This document shows positions 7,739 through 17,298 of a stretch of DNA of 64,000 nt, in pieces. Each line of letters opens with the position of its first letter. Positions within the stretch are counted from its first letter, which is position 1. Source of the stretch: JAVBTR01 sp031556065 (lineage in GTDB: Bacteria; Bacillota; Clostridia; Christensenellales; Aristaeellaceae); assembly GCA_031556065.1 (NCBI GenBank), contig JAVBTR010000066.1:1-64000 (forward strand). The letters run 5' to 3'. The position numbers and the translations under genes were made by a program. The notes beneath the pieces were generated by a model. It saw only the letters and a list, made by a program, of their open reading frames with translations, made no database searches and was not told the DNA's origin.

Positions 7739-8689
7739 TTATTCTATTTCTTTAGCGCGGCAACAGGCCACTTTATGTCCGGGAACCACTTCTACCAGCT
7801 CCTGGGGTTCGTTGCATCGCTGACAGGTATAAGAGCAGCGGGAAGCAAACCTGCAGCCGGGCTTTGGGTTTACAGGGGAGGTGATCTCACCTTTTAGCAG
7901 TATCCGTTCTTTTTTCTGATGAATGTTAACGGTAGGAATAGCCGAAAGCAAGGCTTTGGTGTAGGGATGGATGGGGTTAGCGAACAGCTCCTTGGTTTCG
8001 CAGGTTTCAACCAACTGGCCCAGATACATCACACAAATCTCTTGGGATATATGCCGTACCACGGAGAGATTGTGGGTGACGAACATATAAGTCAGCTGAT
8101 ATTTTTCTTGCAAATCCATCAGTAAATTCAGTATCTGGGCCTGAATGGATACATCCAGAGCAGAAACAGGCTCATCGCACACCACAAACTTAGGGTTTAG
8201 CGCAAGAGCACGGCCAACGCCTACCCGCTGGCGCCTGCCGCCGTCCAGCTCGTGAGGGTAGGACATGCGAAGGCGGCTTTCAATGCCTACCATGTCCATC
8301 AGCTTTTCGGTTTCCTCTTCCAGCTGTTTGCCTTCAAACCGGCCGGAAAGGAGCAATGGTTCCTGGATAATTCTTTTAACCGTGAGCCTTGGGTTAAGGG
8401 AAGAAAAAGGGTCCTGGAAAATGATCTGCATTTGTTCCCGAAGGTCTTTAAGCTTTTTTGACTTCACATGGGTCACATCTTCGCCGTTATACAGAATCTG
8501 GCCTCCGGTGCTGTCTAGCAAGTGGATGATCGTCCGCCCCAAGGTGGATTTGCCGCAGCCGGATTCGCCCACCACGCCCATAGTTCGACCTTGGTTAATC
8601 TGGAAAGAAACACCATCTACAGCGTGAACAGTGCCCTTGGGAGAGTGGAAATACTTTTTAAGGTCTTTAACCTCGATTAAAGCCGACAT
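7739..8689 (-). CDS. dppF: Dipeptide/oligopeptide ABC transporter ATPase, DppF/OppF type
   Basis: A 316-residue ABC ATPase. Walker A GESGCGKST lies near residues 39-47, Q-loop FQDPFSSLNPR follows, the signature reads LDGGRRQR and Walker B is FVVCDEPVSALD. LDGGRRQR instead of LSGGQ is common in OppF-type subunits. The C-terminal HPYTKALLSAIP and a four-cysteine region (CRFASRCSYTCQRC) match the oligopeptide-transporter C-terminal domain, which often holds an iron-sulfur cluster. It would pair with DppD to drive import through DppB/DppC. Ribosome site GGAGGAGAGG precedes ATG 8687-8689, one base after dppD. Confidence 0.93.
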   Translation of the reverse strand: MSALIEVKDLKKYFHSPKGTVHAVDGVSFQINQGRTMGVVGESGCGKSTLGRTIIHLLDSTGGQILYNGEDVTHVKSKKLKDLREQMQIIFQDPFSSLNPRLTVKRIIQEPLLLSGRFEGKQLEEETEKLMDMVGIESRLRMSYPHELDGGRRQRVGVGRALALNPKFVVCDEPVSALDVSIQAQILNLLMDLQEKYQLTYMFVTHNLSVVRHISQEICVMYLGQLVETCETKELFANPIHPYTKALLSAIPTVNIHQKKERILLKGEITSPVNPKPGCRFASRCSYTCQRCNEPQELVEVVPGHKVACCRAKEIE

Positions 8690-8690
8690 G

Positions 8691-9683
8691 CTATTCCTCT
8701 CCTCCTTTAAGCTTACAGCAACGGCAATAATGCCCTTTACTTACTTCCTGCATTCCAATTTCACCGCTGCGGCAACCCTCCGCCGCTTTGGGGCAGCGGG
8801 GGTTAAAGCTGCAGCCTTCAGGCAGCGCGGTAGGGTCCGGCGGCAGGCCCAGGATAGGGCTGAGCCGTCTTACATCTTTGCTTAAATCCGGCAAGGCACC
8901 AAACAGGCCAATGGTGTAAGGGTGAGTAGGATGATCGAAGATATCTTCCTTGCTACCATGTTCAATGATCTGCCCGGCGTAAACCACCGCTACATTATCG
9001 CAAACCTCGGCCACCACGCCCAGATCGTGGGTAATCATGATCATGGCGGTACCCAGCTTATCTTTTAGTTCCTTTACCAAGTCTAGAACCTGGGCTTGGA
9101 TGGTCACATCCAAAGCAGTGGTGGGTTCATCGGCCAGGAGCAGTTCCGGATTGCAGGCCAGGGCCATGGCGATGATCACCCGCTGCTTCATGCCGCCGGA
9201 AAATTGGTGAGGGTATTCGGTAGCACGGTCTTTACTGATACCCACCATTTTAAGCATATCAATGGTCCTAAGGTTGGCTTCTACAAGGCTAATTTTATTA
9301 TGGATCTTGATCACTTCCGCGATCTGATCCAGTACGGTTTTAACCGGGTTCAATGCTGTCATAGGGTCTTGGAAGATCATAGACAGCTTGCGGCCACGGA
9401 GCTCCCGCATAGCGTGCTCGTTAACGGAAAGGATATCCGTGCCTTCTAAAAACACCTGTCCCCCTGTGATTTTTGCGGGTGGATCGGGCAAAATGCGCAT
9501 AATAGCCTTAGCAATGGAGGTCTTCCCCGCGCCGGTTTCCCCAACCAGTCCTAGGGTCTTGCCTTTTTCCACGTCGAAGGAAACCCCGTTTACTGCGTGA
9601 ACGATCTGCCCTTCCGAGGTATATTGGACCCTTAAATCCCGTACCGAGAGAAAAACATTGTTTTGATTTTTGCTGTTTTGCAT
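8691..9683 (-). CDS. dppD: Dipeptide/oligopeptide ABC transporter ATPase, DppD/OppD type
   Basis: A 330-residue ABC ATPase with Walker A GETGAGKTS, FQDPMTALNPV, signature FSGGMKQR and Walker B LLLADEPTTALD. The C-terminus carries HPYTIGLFGALPD and a cysteine cluster (CSFNPRCPKAAEGC). I place the start at ATG 9681-9683 with GGGGGAG eight bases upstream; a longer frame starts seven codons earlier but would read through that ribosome site. Partner of DppF in the same operon. Confidence 0.93.
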   Translation of the reverse strand: MQNSKNQNNVFLSVRDLRVQYTSEGQIVHAVNGVSFDVEKGKTLGLVGETGAGKTSIAKAIMRILPDPPAKITGGQVFLEGTDILSVNEHAMRELRGRKLSMIFQDPMTALNPVKTVLDQIAEVIKIHNKISLVEANLRTIDMLKMVGISKDRATEYPHQFSGGMKQRVIIAMALACNPELLLADEPTTALDVTIQAQVLDLVKELKDKLGTAMIMITHDLGVVAEVCDNVAVVYAGQIIEHGSKEDIFDHPTHPYTIGLFGALPDLSKDVRRLSPILGLPPDPTALPEGCSFNPRCPKAAEGCRSGEIGMQEVSKGHYCRCCKLKGGEE

Positions 9684-9700
9684 TTTATCATCTCCCCCGG

Positions 9701-10582
9701 TCAATTCTTTAGTTTCGGGTCAAGAGCATCACGAAGGGCATCGCCGATCAGGTTCAAAGAAAGAATGGTAATCATGATCGCCACGCCTGGGAAAATAACC
9801 ATGTGGGGGTAATCCCGAATGTAGTTTCTGCCCGAAGACAGCATGGCTCCCCATTCCGGGGTAGGGGGCTGAATGCCAAGGCCGATAAAACTCAATGCCG
9901 AGGCCGCCAAGCCCGCGCTGGCAATGGACATGGAGATTTGCACGATCAGCGGCGAAAAGGCGTTGGGCAATACGTGCCTTGAAATGATGCGCAGGTTAGA
10001 GCAGTTGATAGAGATAGCCGCTTCCACGTATTCGGTGCCGCGAATGGTTAAGATATTGGCACGGATCAGCCTTGCGTAGTTAGGCACCCCGGCAATACCC
10101 AGGGCCAGGATGCATTTATCGAACCCTGTGCCCAGCACCGCCGAAATGGCGATGGCTAAAAGCATTTCCGGGAAAGCCTGGACGATATCTAATAGGCGCA
10201 TGATGAAGTTATCCACCTTGCCGCCAAAATACCCGGCAATAGAGCCGATGACCACACCAATGCTGGCGGAGATCAGTACAGACAGAATACCGATGCTTAA
10301 GGTATAGCGGCCGCCGTATAAGAGTCTGGAAAGAATATCCCGGCCCAGTTCATCGGTGCCAAACCAATGCTCGCTGCTGGGGCCTTGAAAGGCGTTGATG
10401 ATATCGATCTTGGCATAGGGGTATTTCACGATAAAGGGAGAGATAATGGCTAACACGATTAAGACCGAGATCAAGATGACCCCTACCAAGGCGGGCTTTC
10501 TTTTGATGATTCTTCTAAACACAGTGGAAAAGGAAGTCTGCTTCTTACCCTTTAGAGCTTTTGTTTGCACTTTGTTAAGCAT
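9701..10582 (-). CDS. dppC: Dipeptide/oligopeptide ABC transporter permease, DppC/OppC type
   Basis: A 293-residue membrane protein: a cytoplasmic N-terminus, first membrane helix VGVILISVLIVLAIISPFIV, a loop with HWFGTDELGRDILSRLLYGGR (a DppC signature), several further helices, and the EAA loop AAISINCSNLRIISRHVLPNA. The start ATG (10580-10582) overlaps the dppB stop by eight bases and has GGGAGGAAGG upstream, so the longer frame reaching 10636 is not used. Forms the channel with DppB. Confidence 0.92.
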   Translation of the reverse strand: MLNKVQTKALKGKKQTSFSTVFRRIIKRKPALVGVILISVLIVLAIISPFIVKYPYAKIDIINAFQGPSSEHWFGTDELGRDILSRLLYGGRYTLSIGILSVLISASIGVVIGSIAGYFGGKVDNFIMRLLDIVQAFPEMLLAIAISAVLGTGFDKCILALGIAGVPNYARLIRANILTIRGTEYVEAAISINCSNLRIISRHVLPNAFSPLIVQISMSIASAGLAASALSFIGLGIQPPTPEWGAMLSSGRNYIRDYPHMVIFPGVAIMITILSLNLIGDALRDALDPKLKN

Positions 10583-11531
10583 TGGCCTTCCTCCCTTTCC
10601 CGGAAATGTATCTGGCGCGAATGCGGGGATCCACATAGGCGTAGATAATATCCACCAATAGCATCACCATACTAAAAGTAAACGCGATAAAGATAATGGA
10701 GCCTTGCACTGCCGCGTAATCCCGGGCGTTGATGCTCTTTAGTAAGTAAGAACCGATGCCGGGAATGGAGAACACGGTTTCCAGCACCAGCGCTCCGCCT
10801 AAGAGGCCTCCAAAGCGTGCGCCTACAACAGTGATAATGGGAATCAGCGCATTTGGCAGGGCATGGCCGTATACCACTTTGCGTTCTTGAACGCCCTTGG
10901 CGCGGGCAGTGGTCACGTAATCGGAACGGATCACTTCCAGCATGCTTGAACGGGTTTGCCGCGCCATGCCTGCGATGCCACCTAAAGAGTTAGCGATAGC
11001 AGGCAAAACGAAATATTCCGCTCCGCCGATGCCCGATGGGGGCAGCCAGCCCAGCTGTACAGAGAATAAGAGCACCAGCATCAGTGCCAGCCAGAAGCCG
11101 GGCATAGATACGCCGATGAGGGAAATGAACATAGAAAGGCGGTCTTTATAGGTATTGGCATTCACTGCCGCGTTAACGCCTAAAGGAATGCCGATGAGCA
11201 TTGATATAAGGATGCTCATGGAGGCGATAATAAAGGTTCTTGGAAATCTGGCGACAAGTTCCGTGGTAACGGAGGTGCCGTAGACGTAGGAAGTGCCGAA
11301 ATCAAAATGCAGAAAGATATCGCTTAGGTAGTTCCATAGTCGTTCAAAGTAGGGCTTATTAAGACCCATGGCTTCACGGGCCGCATCGATTTCCAGCTGG
11401 GTGGCACTGTTGCCCAGCATGATGGTGACCGGGTCGCCCGGGACAAAGTACATGAGTGTGAAGATCAGGATCGCCACACCCAATAAAACCGGGATCATCC
11501 AAAGCAACCGTTTTCCGATAAATTTGAGCAT
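10575..11531 (-). CDS. dppB: Dipeptide/oligopeptide ABC transporter permease, DppB/OppB type
   Basis: A 318-residue permease with the DppB N-terminus MLKFIGKRLLWMIPVLLGVA, the PGDPVTIMLG loop, about six membrane helices, and the EAA-type loop YVTTARAKGVQERKVVYGHALPNALIPI. First permease gene of the operon, separated from the binding-protein gene by a 360-base structured untranslated stretch, which suggests lower expression than the binding protein. The start has GGAGGGTAAACC upstream. Confidence 0.93.
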   Translation of the reverse strand: MLKFIGKRLLWMIPVLLGVAILIFTLMYFVPGDPVTIMLGNSATQLEIDAAREAMGLNKPYFERLWNYLSDIFLHFDFGTSYVYGTSVTTELVARFPRTFIIASMSILISMLIGIPLGVNAAVNANTYKDRLSMFISLIGVSMPGFWLALMLVLLFSVQLGWLPPSGIGGAEYFVLPAIANSLGGIAGMARQTRSSMLEVIRSDYVTTARAKGVQERKVVYGHALPNALIPIITVVGARFGGLLGGALVLETVFSIPGIGSYLLKSINARDYAAVQGSIIFIAFTFSMVMLLVDIIYAYVDPRIRARYISGKGRKANA

Positions 11532-11891
11532 GGTTTACCCTCCAAAAGATGTGGGATACATAAAGGATGAAATCCCTTATGCGGGTTTGGCGAGTGATTC
11601 GAGCGCGTCCAGTGGACGCGGATAGCGAGGTGAACGAATCAACCGAAACAAGCGGTCACAGGACGCACCGATTGAGGTTGCGGGTCAGCGCCCAACGTAG
11701 CCTATTGAAAACATAAAGCAGGCTCCGGGTCAAGAGAGTGAAACGATTCTTGACAGAGGCTTAGGGACAGCCAAGTTGCTGTCAAGGACCGCTACGCTGC
11801 CTTGACCCGAGTATTGCTTTTACATTTCATTAGGTTACGTTGGGGTTCCACCCCAAACCCCGCAAGGAATGCTTATCCCTTGACCCTTTAT
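11532..11891 (-). repeat. 360-base structured non-coding stretch inside the Dpp operon
   Basis: No gene is seen here. Several inverted repeats are visible: GCGTCC-agt-GGACGC near 11608-11622; CGGGTCAAG (11726-11734) with CTTGACCCG (11801-11809), closing a large stem that contains GACAGC-caagtt-GCTGTC (11766-11783); and TTGGGGT-tcc-ACCCCAA near 11845. It lies between binding-protein and permease genes of the same operon, so it could attenuate or process the transcript, or be an inserted intergenic repeat. Which of these holds is not decided by the sequence. Confidence 0.55.
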
Positions 11892-13475
11892 TTATTTTAC
11901 CACAGACTGGTAATCCTCCGCATACACGCAAGCGCCGGGAATCAACTGGCCCTGGGGATGTACCACCAATTCCTCCACCTTATCGGTAGCAACACTGTAA
12001 GTATACATCACATACAGACCAATACCATAGGCCTTTTCCTTTAAATACTGATGGAATGCTTCCACCGTCTCGGCATTATGGGTATCGATGCCGCAAGCTT
12101 CCATCAAAAGGGCCTGGAAAGCATCATCATGGACAAAGTTAGCCGTTCCATTGGCAAACCCGGTGGAATCAAAGGTCAGGCTCCAGGTATTCACAACAAA
12201 GTCGGTGGTGCCCTTTTGGTCGATGATGATATCCCACTGGGTAGAATCGTACTTATAAGAATTAAACAGAGCGTTATCGCAAACCATGATCTCGGAATTG
12301 ATGCCCAATTGGAGCAAATACGCCTGAATGATTTCCGCGGTGGACTTATGAGCCGCCATAGAGCCCACCATAATGCGAAGCTTCAGATCAGAAGCATTCA
12401 CGCCGGATTCCTTCAACATGGCCTGGGCCTTATCCAGATCGAAGTTGTAATAATCTTCCGCATCCCATGCAGGGTTATAGTCCGCTGCCAAGGGGGTAGA
12501 GAAGGTATTGGTGATCCGGCCAGCGCCGCGAAGGGCGCCCAGAACCAAGGCTTCCTTATCGATAGCGTAGCATACAGCCTGGCGCAGGGCCTGGTTATCG
12601 AAAATACTGCCGTTATCACAGTTGAACATCAGTACCGTGGAAAGACCGCCCATAGTTGTGGCTACGTTATAGCCTTCTTTAGCGGTGTTATCCCCGTTTA
12701 AGAAGCGGGAAATATCGCTTGAAGCAACGGATGTCACCATATCCGCGTTCTTTGTTTCCAGGGAAATAGCCCGCTGGGCGGCTTCGGCAACCACCTTTAA
12801 GGTGATCTTATCAATCGGCTGGGTAGACATGTAGCTCTTTAAGCTATCATCCTTCTGCCAATAGTTTTCGTTCTTGCCAAGGACGATATGGGAGCCGGAT
12901 ACCAACTCCGCCACCACATAAGGGCCGGTGGTAATGGGATTAGTCGCTAACGCTTCGGCAGTGCTGTCATTATAAGATTTTTCACTTACAATGATCACCT
13001 GGCCAACCATGTATTCCATCATGCCGATTTTCGGTGCCACCAGCTTGATCTCTACAGTGTAATCATCCAAAGCCGTTACAGAGGCCAGGTTGGATTTCAC
13101 CTTTTCATAGTTACCGGAAGCAGCCATTGTCACAAAGCTGAACACCACGTCCGATGCCTTGATCTGGTTGCCAGCGGTATCGAAGATGTTATCGTAGATT
13201 TCTACATTGAAGGTAACATCGTCCACCACATCGATCTTTTTTGCCATAATCAAAGACATTTGATCAAGAGAATCGCCAAAGTTCTTGCTCTGTGCCAGGT
13301 TTTCATAGAGCATGTACTTAATATAGTTGCGCCCTGCGCCGGATGCCCCGAAGGGGGAAATATCGCCGATATCCTGATCCATTACCACGACTGTTTCCTT
13401 GCCGCCCTCTGCAAACGCAGTAAAGCAGCCCATAACCATGACCAGTGAAAGAAGTAGTGCCAAAAGTTTTTTCAT
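11892..13475 (-). CDS. ABC transporter substrate-binding protein, family 5 (peptide type)
   Basis: A 527-residue SBP_bac_5 protein. Residues 1-21 form a signal peptide (MKKLLALLLSLVMVMGCFTAFA). VMGC is a poor lipobox and AFA before E is a good signal-peptidase I site, so lipid anchoring is uncertain. The mature part shows family features: ISPFGASGAGRNYIKYMLYENLA, ITTGPYVVAEL, and LRQAVCYAIDKEALV. It would deliver peptides or a similar solute to DppB/DppC. ATG 13473-13475 follows GGAGGGACA. The real ligand is unknown; family 5 also binds nickel, heme and oligosaccharides. Confidence 0.92.
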   Translation of the reverse strand: MKKLLALLLSLVMVMGCFTAFAEGGKETVVVMDQDIGDISPFGASGAGRNYIKYMLYENLAQSKNFGDSLDQMSLIMAKKIDVVDDVTFNVEIYDNIFDTAGNQIKASDVVFSFVTMAASGNYEKVKSNLASVTALDDYTVEIKLVAPKIGMMEYMVGQVIIVSEKSYNDSTAEALATNPITTGPYVVAELVSGSHIVLGKNENYWQKDDSLKSYMSTQPIDKITLKVVAEAAQRAISLETKNADMVTSVASSDISRFLNGDNTAKEGYNVATTMGGLSTVLMFNCDNGSIFDNQALRQAVCYAIDKEALVLGALRGAGRITNTFSTPLAADYNPAWDAEDYYNFDLDKAQAMLKESGVNASDLKLRIMVGSMAAHKSTAEIIQAYLLQLGINSEIMVCDNALFNSYKYDSTQWDIIIDQKGTTDFVVNTWSLTFDSTGFANGTANFVHDDAFQALLMEACGIDTHNAETVEAFHQYLKEKAYGIGLYVMYTYSVATDKVEELVVHPQGQLIPGACVYAEDYQSVVK

Positions 13476-13520
13476 GAATGTGTCCCTCCTATATTTTACC
13501 GCCATCCTGGCGGTTGAAAT

Positions 13521-14723
13521 CTATTTTAGAAATTCTTCCCCTGCGTGAGCAATGGTGTTCCGGTTTAAAATGACCATAAGTATAGCAGCGAAAATGGGAA
13601 TAATCATGATCCGCCACATGGACGAATACCCTGCCTGTTCTACCACCGCTCCCGCAATGGTGGGGCCTAGCAATTGCCCTAAGTCCGCGCCGATATAATT
13701 GGTGCTGCTGCCTGCCCCCCGGCGATCCGGCGGTACGCATTTCATGCAAAGGGTCTGTACCGCGGGCTGGCATGCCCCATAACCGAAAGCCGATACAAAA
13801 GCCGATAACAGAAACATGGGTAAGCTGGCAGAGAAGCTGATCAATAGAAAGGCCAACCCAAAGCAGCACATGGCTGGAATCAACGTCTTCACCAGGCCGT
13901 ATTTATCGGATAGCTTCCCGATCATGGGCCTTGTAAACAGCAGTGTCAGCGCATAGACCGTAAAGAACAAGCCAATGTTTCCATCCGCTCCTCGTTCCCC
14001 GGCATAAATCACTAAAAAGGAGTTAATATTGGAAAACGCCAGCACCAGGAAGAACATGATCACCGCCGGCATAATAGCTTCCTTAGCTACAATGCTCTTA
14101 ACGGATATCTTAAACCGCTTACGAATTGTCTGTTTTTGCCTGATCTGGGTGGCGGCAAATGCGGCTGTCATCATCAGAAATCCGCCTGCCATAAAGGTAT
14201 TGGAATACCCAATGGCTTTGGAAAGGCTAAGGCCGATAGTAGGCCCCACCGCCTGGCACGCGGCTTGGGCCAATGAAAAGTAGCCGATTCCCGTAGCCAT
14301 CTTTTCCGGGGGCAGCGCATCGGAGGCAAGGGCCAAACAACAGGTGGCTGTAAAGGCTTGCCCCGCCCCCTGCAAGAGCCTGAACACCATAAGCTTTTGA
14401 ATGGTGTCCGACATGCTGTATCCAAAGTAGGAGGCGGCCATTGTCAGCATGGCGATGATCAAAACCCACTTGCGGCTGAAGGAATCGATAGCCGGGCCGG
14501 AAATGATCTTAAAAAGTAGCGCCGAGTATGCGAACATACTCACCACAATTCCCACAGTAGAAGCCGATGCACCCAGAGAGTTAGCATACTTGGCCACCAG
14601 GGTGTTCATCATTTGATGGCCCAATTGCAGTAGCATATTGGCGATGAATACCGAAATAAAGGTAGCGTTAAAAATCCTGACGGGCATTGCCTCATCGGGC
14701 TTTATATTGGCTTGGACAGACAT
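13521..14723 (-). CDS. MFS transporter
   Basis: A 400-residue major facilitator with about twelve hydrophobic segments. The loop between helices 2 and 3 reads SGPAIDSFSRKWVL and the equivalent loop in the second half is RPMIGKLSDKYGLVKT, both typical MFS motif A regions. AYGACQPAVQTLCMKCVPPDRRGAGSSTN suggests a sugar- or drug-type carrier. Substrate unknown. GGAGGGAAT ribosome site; lies between the hydrolase gene and the peptide ABC operon on the same strand, so it may be part of the same transcription unit. Confidence 0.9.
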   Translation of the reverse strand: MSVQANIKPDEAMPVRIFNATFISVFIANMLLQLGHQMMNTLVAKYANSLGASASTVGIVVSMFAYSALLFKIISGPAIDSFSRKWVLIIAMLTMAASYFGYSMSDTIQKLMVFRLLQGAGQAFTATCCLALASDALPPEKMATGIGYFSLAQAACQAVGPTIGLSLSKAIGYSNTFMAGGFLMMTAAFAATQIRQKQTIRKRFKISVKSIVAKEAIMPAVIMFFLVLAFSNINSFLVIYAGERGADGNIGLFFTVYALTLLFTRPMIGKLSDKYGLVKTLIPAMCCFGLAFLLISFSASLPMFLLSAFVSAFGYGACQPAVQTLCMKCVPPDRRGAGSSTNYIGADLGQLLGPTIAGAVVEQAGYSSMWRIMIIPIFAAILMVILNRNTIAHAGEEFLK

Positions 14724-14750
14724 ATTCCCTCCAATAATAAACGATTTGTT

Positions 14751-15608
14751 TTACGAACGAATCCTTTCGGGATCATAAATAATATTTCCCATTCCGCCAT
14801 CCACCCGGTTGCGAATGCCTTTTTGCGGATCGGTGGCCTTGGCTTGAAGCATTTTTTTACCCCGCATCAATAAAGGCAGTCGGTCATCTGTTCCTAAAAG
14901 AATTTCTTCGCAAAGGGTGATCATACTTTGCAGGAATTCAGGTGGCGCGTCTAAATCTCCATGGGAGAAGATAACCTTATCGAACTTCCCTTCCGTTTGC
15001 CTTTGCACCCTTTTCAGCAGATGCATGTAATCTTCCACGCTGGTCCAGATGCGGGTATCATCGTTGCAGGCATCCCCCGCAAGCAAAAGCCGTTCATCCT
15101 TGAAAAGGAGCATCACACAGCCGTCGGAATGGCCCGCTCCTTCCAGCACTTCAATGGTTTGGCCGCCCAGATCAAAGGTGTCTCCCGGCAGCATGGGCTT
15201 GAAACTTTCAAGGGCCAAGGCTTCATGCCAGTCGCTTTCCTCCACATATTCGTAAAGCCCGGTGGCTCCCGGCCGCAAGGAACCATTATACAGACCCTTT
15301 TTACGAATTTCCATGCCGCAGTCTTCCAGGTACTTCTGGTTGTCAAGAGGGCTCATATAGGCTGCGCCAAAAGGCCCGGCGCCCATAGCATGATCCCGGT
15401 GGGCGTGAGTGATCAGCACAACGATGGGCTTATCCGTGTGCTTTTTAACCAAGCCCTTCAAATCCCCGCAGCCGTAGCCCGTATCGATCAGCGCCGCTTT
15501 TTCATTGCCAATCAAAAGATACTGCTTCGATCCTGAAACATCTGTAAAAGCGATCAAACGATCATTGATTTTCCTTTCAAAAAACAGCGGATGATTCTCC
15601 CGGCTCAT
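14751..15608 (-). CDS. Metallo-beta-lactamase-fold hydrolase
   Basis: A 285-residue MBL-fold protein. The metal motif THAHRDH is at about residues 67-73, a later histidine in EGAGHSDGCV, and GDACND plus SHGD complete the expected ligand set of a dinuclear enzyme. The fold hydrolyses esters, thioesters, lactams or lactones; this member's substrate is unknown. The ATG at 15606-15608 follows GAGGTG; a GTG three codons upstream is less well placed. Neighbours (MFS carrier and peptide-type ABC genes) hint at processing of an imported or exported small molecule. Confidence 0.87.
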   Translation of the reverse strand: MSRENHPLFFERKINDRLIAFTDVSGSKQYLLIGNEKAALIDTGYGCGDLKGLVKKHTDKPIVVLITHAHRDHAMGAGPFGAAYMSPLDNQKYLEDCGMEIRKKGLYNGSLRPGATGLYEYVEESDWHEALALESFKPMLPGDTFDLGGQTIEVLEGAGHSDGCVMLLFKDERLLLAGDACNDDTRIWTSVEDYMHLLKRVQRQTEGKFDKVIFSHGDLDAPPEFLQSMITLCEEILLGTDDRLPLLMRGKKMLQAKATDPQKGIRNRVDGGMGNIIYDPERIRS

Positions 15609-15736
15609 TGTGCGCACCTCATCTCTCGTTGCCCGTATATTCTGTCTTTATCTGATGTTATTCTACCATATAGGCAAAGCAAATGAACAGTGGGCCATTT
15701 TTTCGAATGTGTGTACATTTCTTTGATTTTGAAAAA

Positions 15737-15762
15737 GAACAGCGGTTTTATGTCCGCTGTTC
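15737..15762 (-). terminator. Terminator overlapping the AraC stop codon
   Basis: GAACAGCGG (15737-15745) and CCGCTGTTC (15754-15762) form a nine-pair stem with the stop codon of the AraC gene in its loop; on the minus strand CTTTTTC follows. It should separate the regulator from the hydrolase gene. Confidence 0.7.
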
Positions 15763-17115
15763 CCGATATTCGGTTGGGTTGAACCCTGCCACTTTTTTGA
15801 ATGTCTTGCTGAAATACCTTTGATCCACAAAGCCCACCTTGGCGGCTACCTCTTTGACTGTGATCAGCCCTTCCTTTAAAAGCCTGCGGGCTTGCTCTAT
15901 ACGGTATTCCGTTAGGTATTCAGTAAAGTTCTTTTCCATTTCCTTTTTAAACAGGTATGAAAAGTACGCAGGGCTAAGACCAATTTCATCTGCAACAATT
16001 TCCGCGCCAATGGCTTCATGAAAATGGTTTTCAACATACTCTACCGCAAGGCGAATGGGTCTGCTTTTACGATGCTCTGCCATTTTTTTGATCTTATCGA
16101 ATATCCATATACACTGGGAAACAAATGTATTTTTGTATTCGTCCAGAGTCCCAGCCATGCTTAAACGTTTACGGGTTTCATCATATAGAGTCTTTAAATC
16201 AGTAAAGGAACGAATATACTCGCTATTTACCTCAAACAAATAATCCTTTATCTCTCTAAAGAATACCCGAGCCTCCTGCCTGCTGAGCAGCGAAGAAGGC
16301 AAACAGAAAAACTCCTCCATGCTCTTTTGAAATTCTTCAGTGTCCAGGGTTTCACATGCCCGCCTCAAGCGTTTATCCAGCAGCTCAAACTTTTCCCTGG
16401 CGTTTTTAGGCCAACTGTCATCCTTTTCCCAGAAAAGTATTTTGCCTCCGGTAGGCACCATCATCCGGGACCAGCAGGCCGCCAACGCTTCATTACGGGA
16501 TTCCACAATATGATGAGCCATCCGATGAGCCCGACCTACACACAGGGTCATGTTCAATGGGTTTTCTTGGCCCATGTTACCTTCAATGTGCTCTACCAAC
16601 CCTGGCAGCCTTGATAAGATCATCTCTTCCTTGCTTTCATCGTAATTCAGCAGCGCCATCACACTTGTAAACCCGTTAATAATTACCACATCGTGGCACC
16701 AGGGAGTAAACGTCTTTTCTACCAACGGCCTGATGGCCTCCTGCATTTGTGAAACCACCGGAAACAGAGTTTCGGATTTATCGTTAGGATCTAGCTTGAT
16801 ATCCAACACACGGAAAATACCCTCTTCAAAATCTGTGCAATAAGTTTTGTTTATTATCTCAATAGGCTGGGGCTCATCCGCCAGTTCGAAAATGATTTTA
16901 GCCATAAATAATTGCCGCACCGTTTCCCGGTGCTCACGATACTGTTTAATGGTCTTCTGATCCGCTTCCCACTGAGCAACACGCTGGGCAGACGCAATAA
17001 AAACAGCTTGCTCCGGGCTTTCCAGCAACATTGCAGTAACCTGCTCCATAGCTTCCATAATATCTGCTTCGCCGCAAACTACGACCACATCCGATCCTAC
17101 AGTCATGCTTTTCAT
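15748..17115 (-). CDS. AraC-family regulator without receiver domain
   Basis: A 455-residue protein with two C-terminal AraC helix-turn-helix units (ENHFHEAIGAEIVADEIGLS..YFSYLFKKEM and LLKEGLITVKEVAAKVGFVDQRYFSKTFKK, ending NPTEYREQR). The rest resembles the helical linker of YesN-type response regulators, but no receiver domain with a phosphorylatable Asp is present; the protein begins with a short alpha/beta stretch (SDVVVVCGEADIMEAMEQ). I chose ATG 17113-17115 with GGGAGG six bases upstream. It probably regulates the adjacent hydrolase-MFS-Dpp genes; effector unknown. Confidence 0.85.
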   Translation of the reverse strand: MKSMTVGSDVVVVCGEADIMEAMEQVTAMLLESPEQAVFIASAQRVAQWEADQKTIKQYREHRETVRQLFMAKIIFELADEPQPIEIINKTYCTDFEEGIFRVLDIKLDPNDKSETLFPVVSQMQEAIRPLVEKTFTPWCHDVVIINGFTSVMALLNYDESKEEMILSRLPGLVEHIEGNMGQENPLNMTLCVGRAHRMAHHIVESRNEALAACWSRMMVPTGGKILFWEKDDSWPKNAREKFELLDKRLRRACETLDTEEFQKSMEEFFCLPSSLLSRQEARVFFREIKDYLFEVNSEYIRSFTDLKTLYDETRKRLSMAGTLDEYKNTFVSQCIWIFDKIKKMAEHRKSRPIRLAVEYVENHFHEAIGAEIVADEIGLSPAYFSYLFKKEMEKNFTEYLTEYRIEQARRLLKEGLITVKEVAAKVGFVDQRYFSKTFKKVAGFNPTEYREQRT

Positions 17116-17298
17116 TTTGTCCTCCCTTGCCGACGATTCATCTATCCATAATATAATAGAATATGCCCGGAAAAGCAAGCGACATATATGCTCGCACAAA
17201 CAGCTTTCCTAAATGCAACTCAGAAAATGTAAAAGTCAAACTTTTGCAGACGAGAGACAATTGCTGACATTAGGCTGAGTTTCAAATGAATACAAGAA

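Noticed and set aside
10040..10060. TTGGCACGG inside dppC
   Set aside because: Within coding sequence and with no TTGC element at the right distance.
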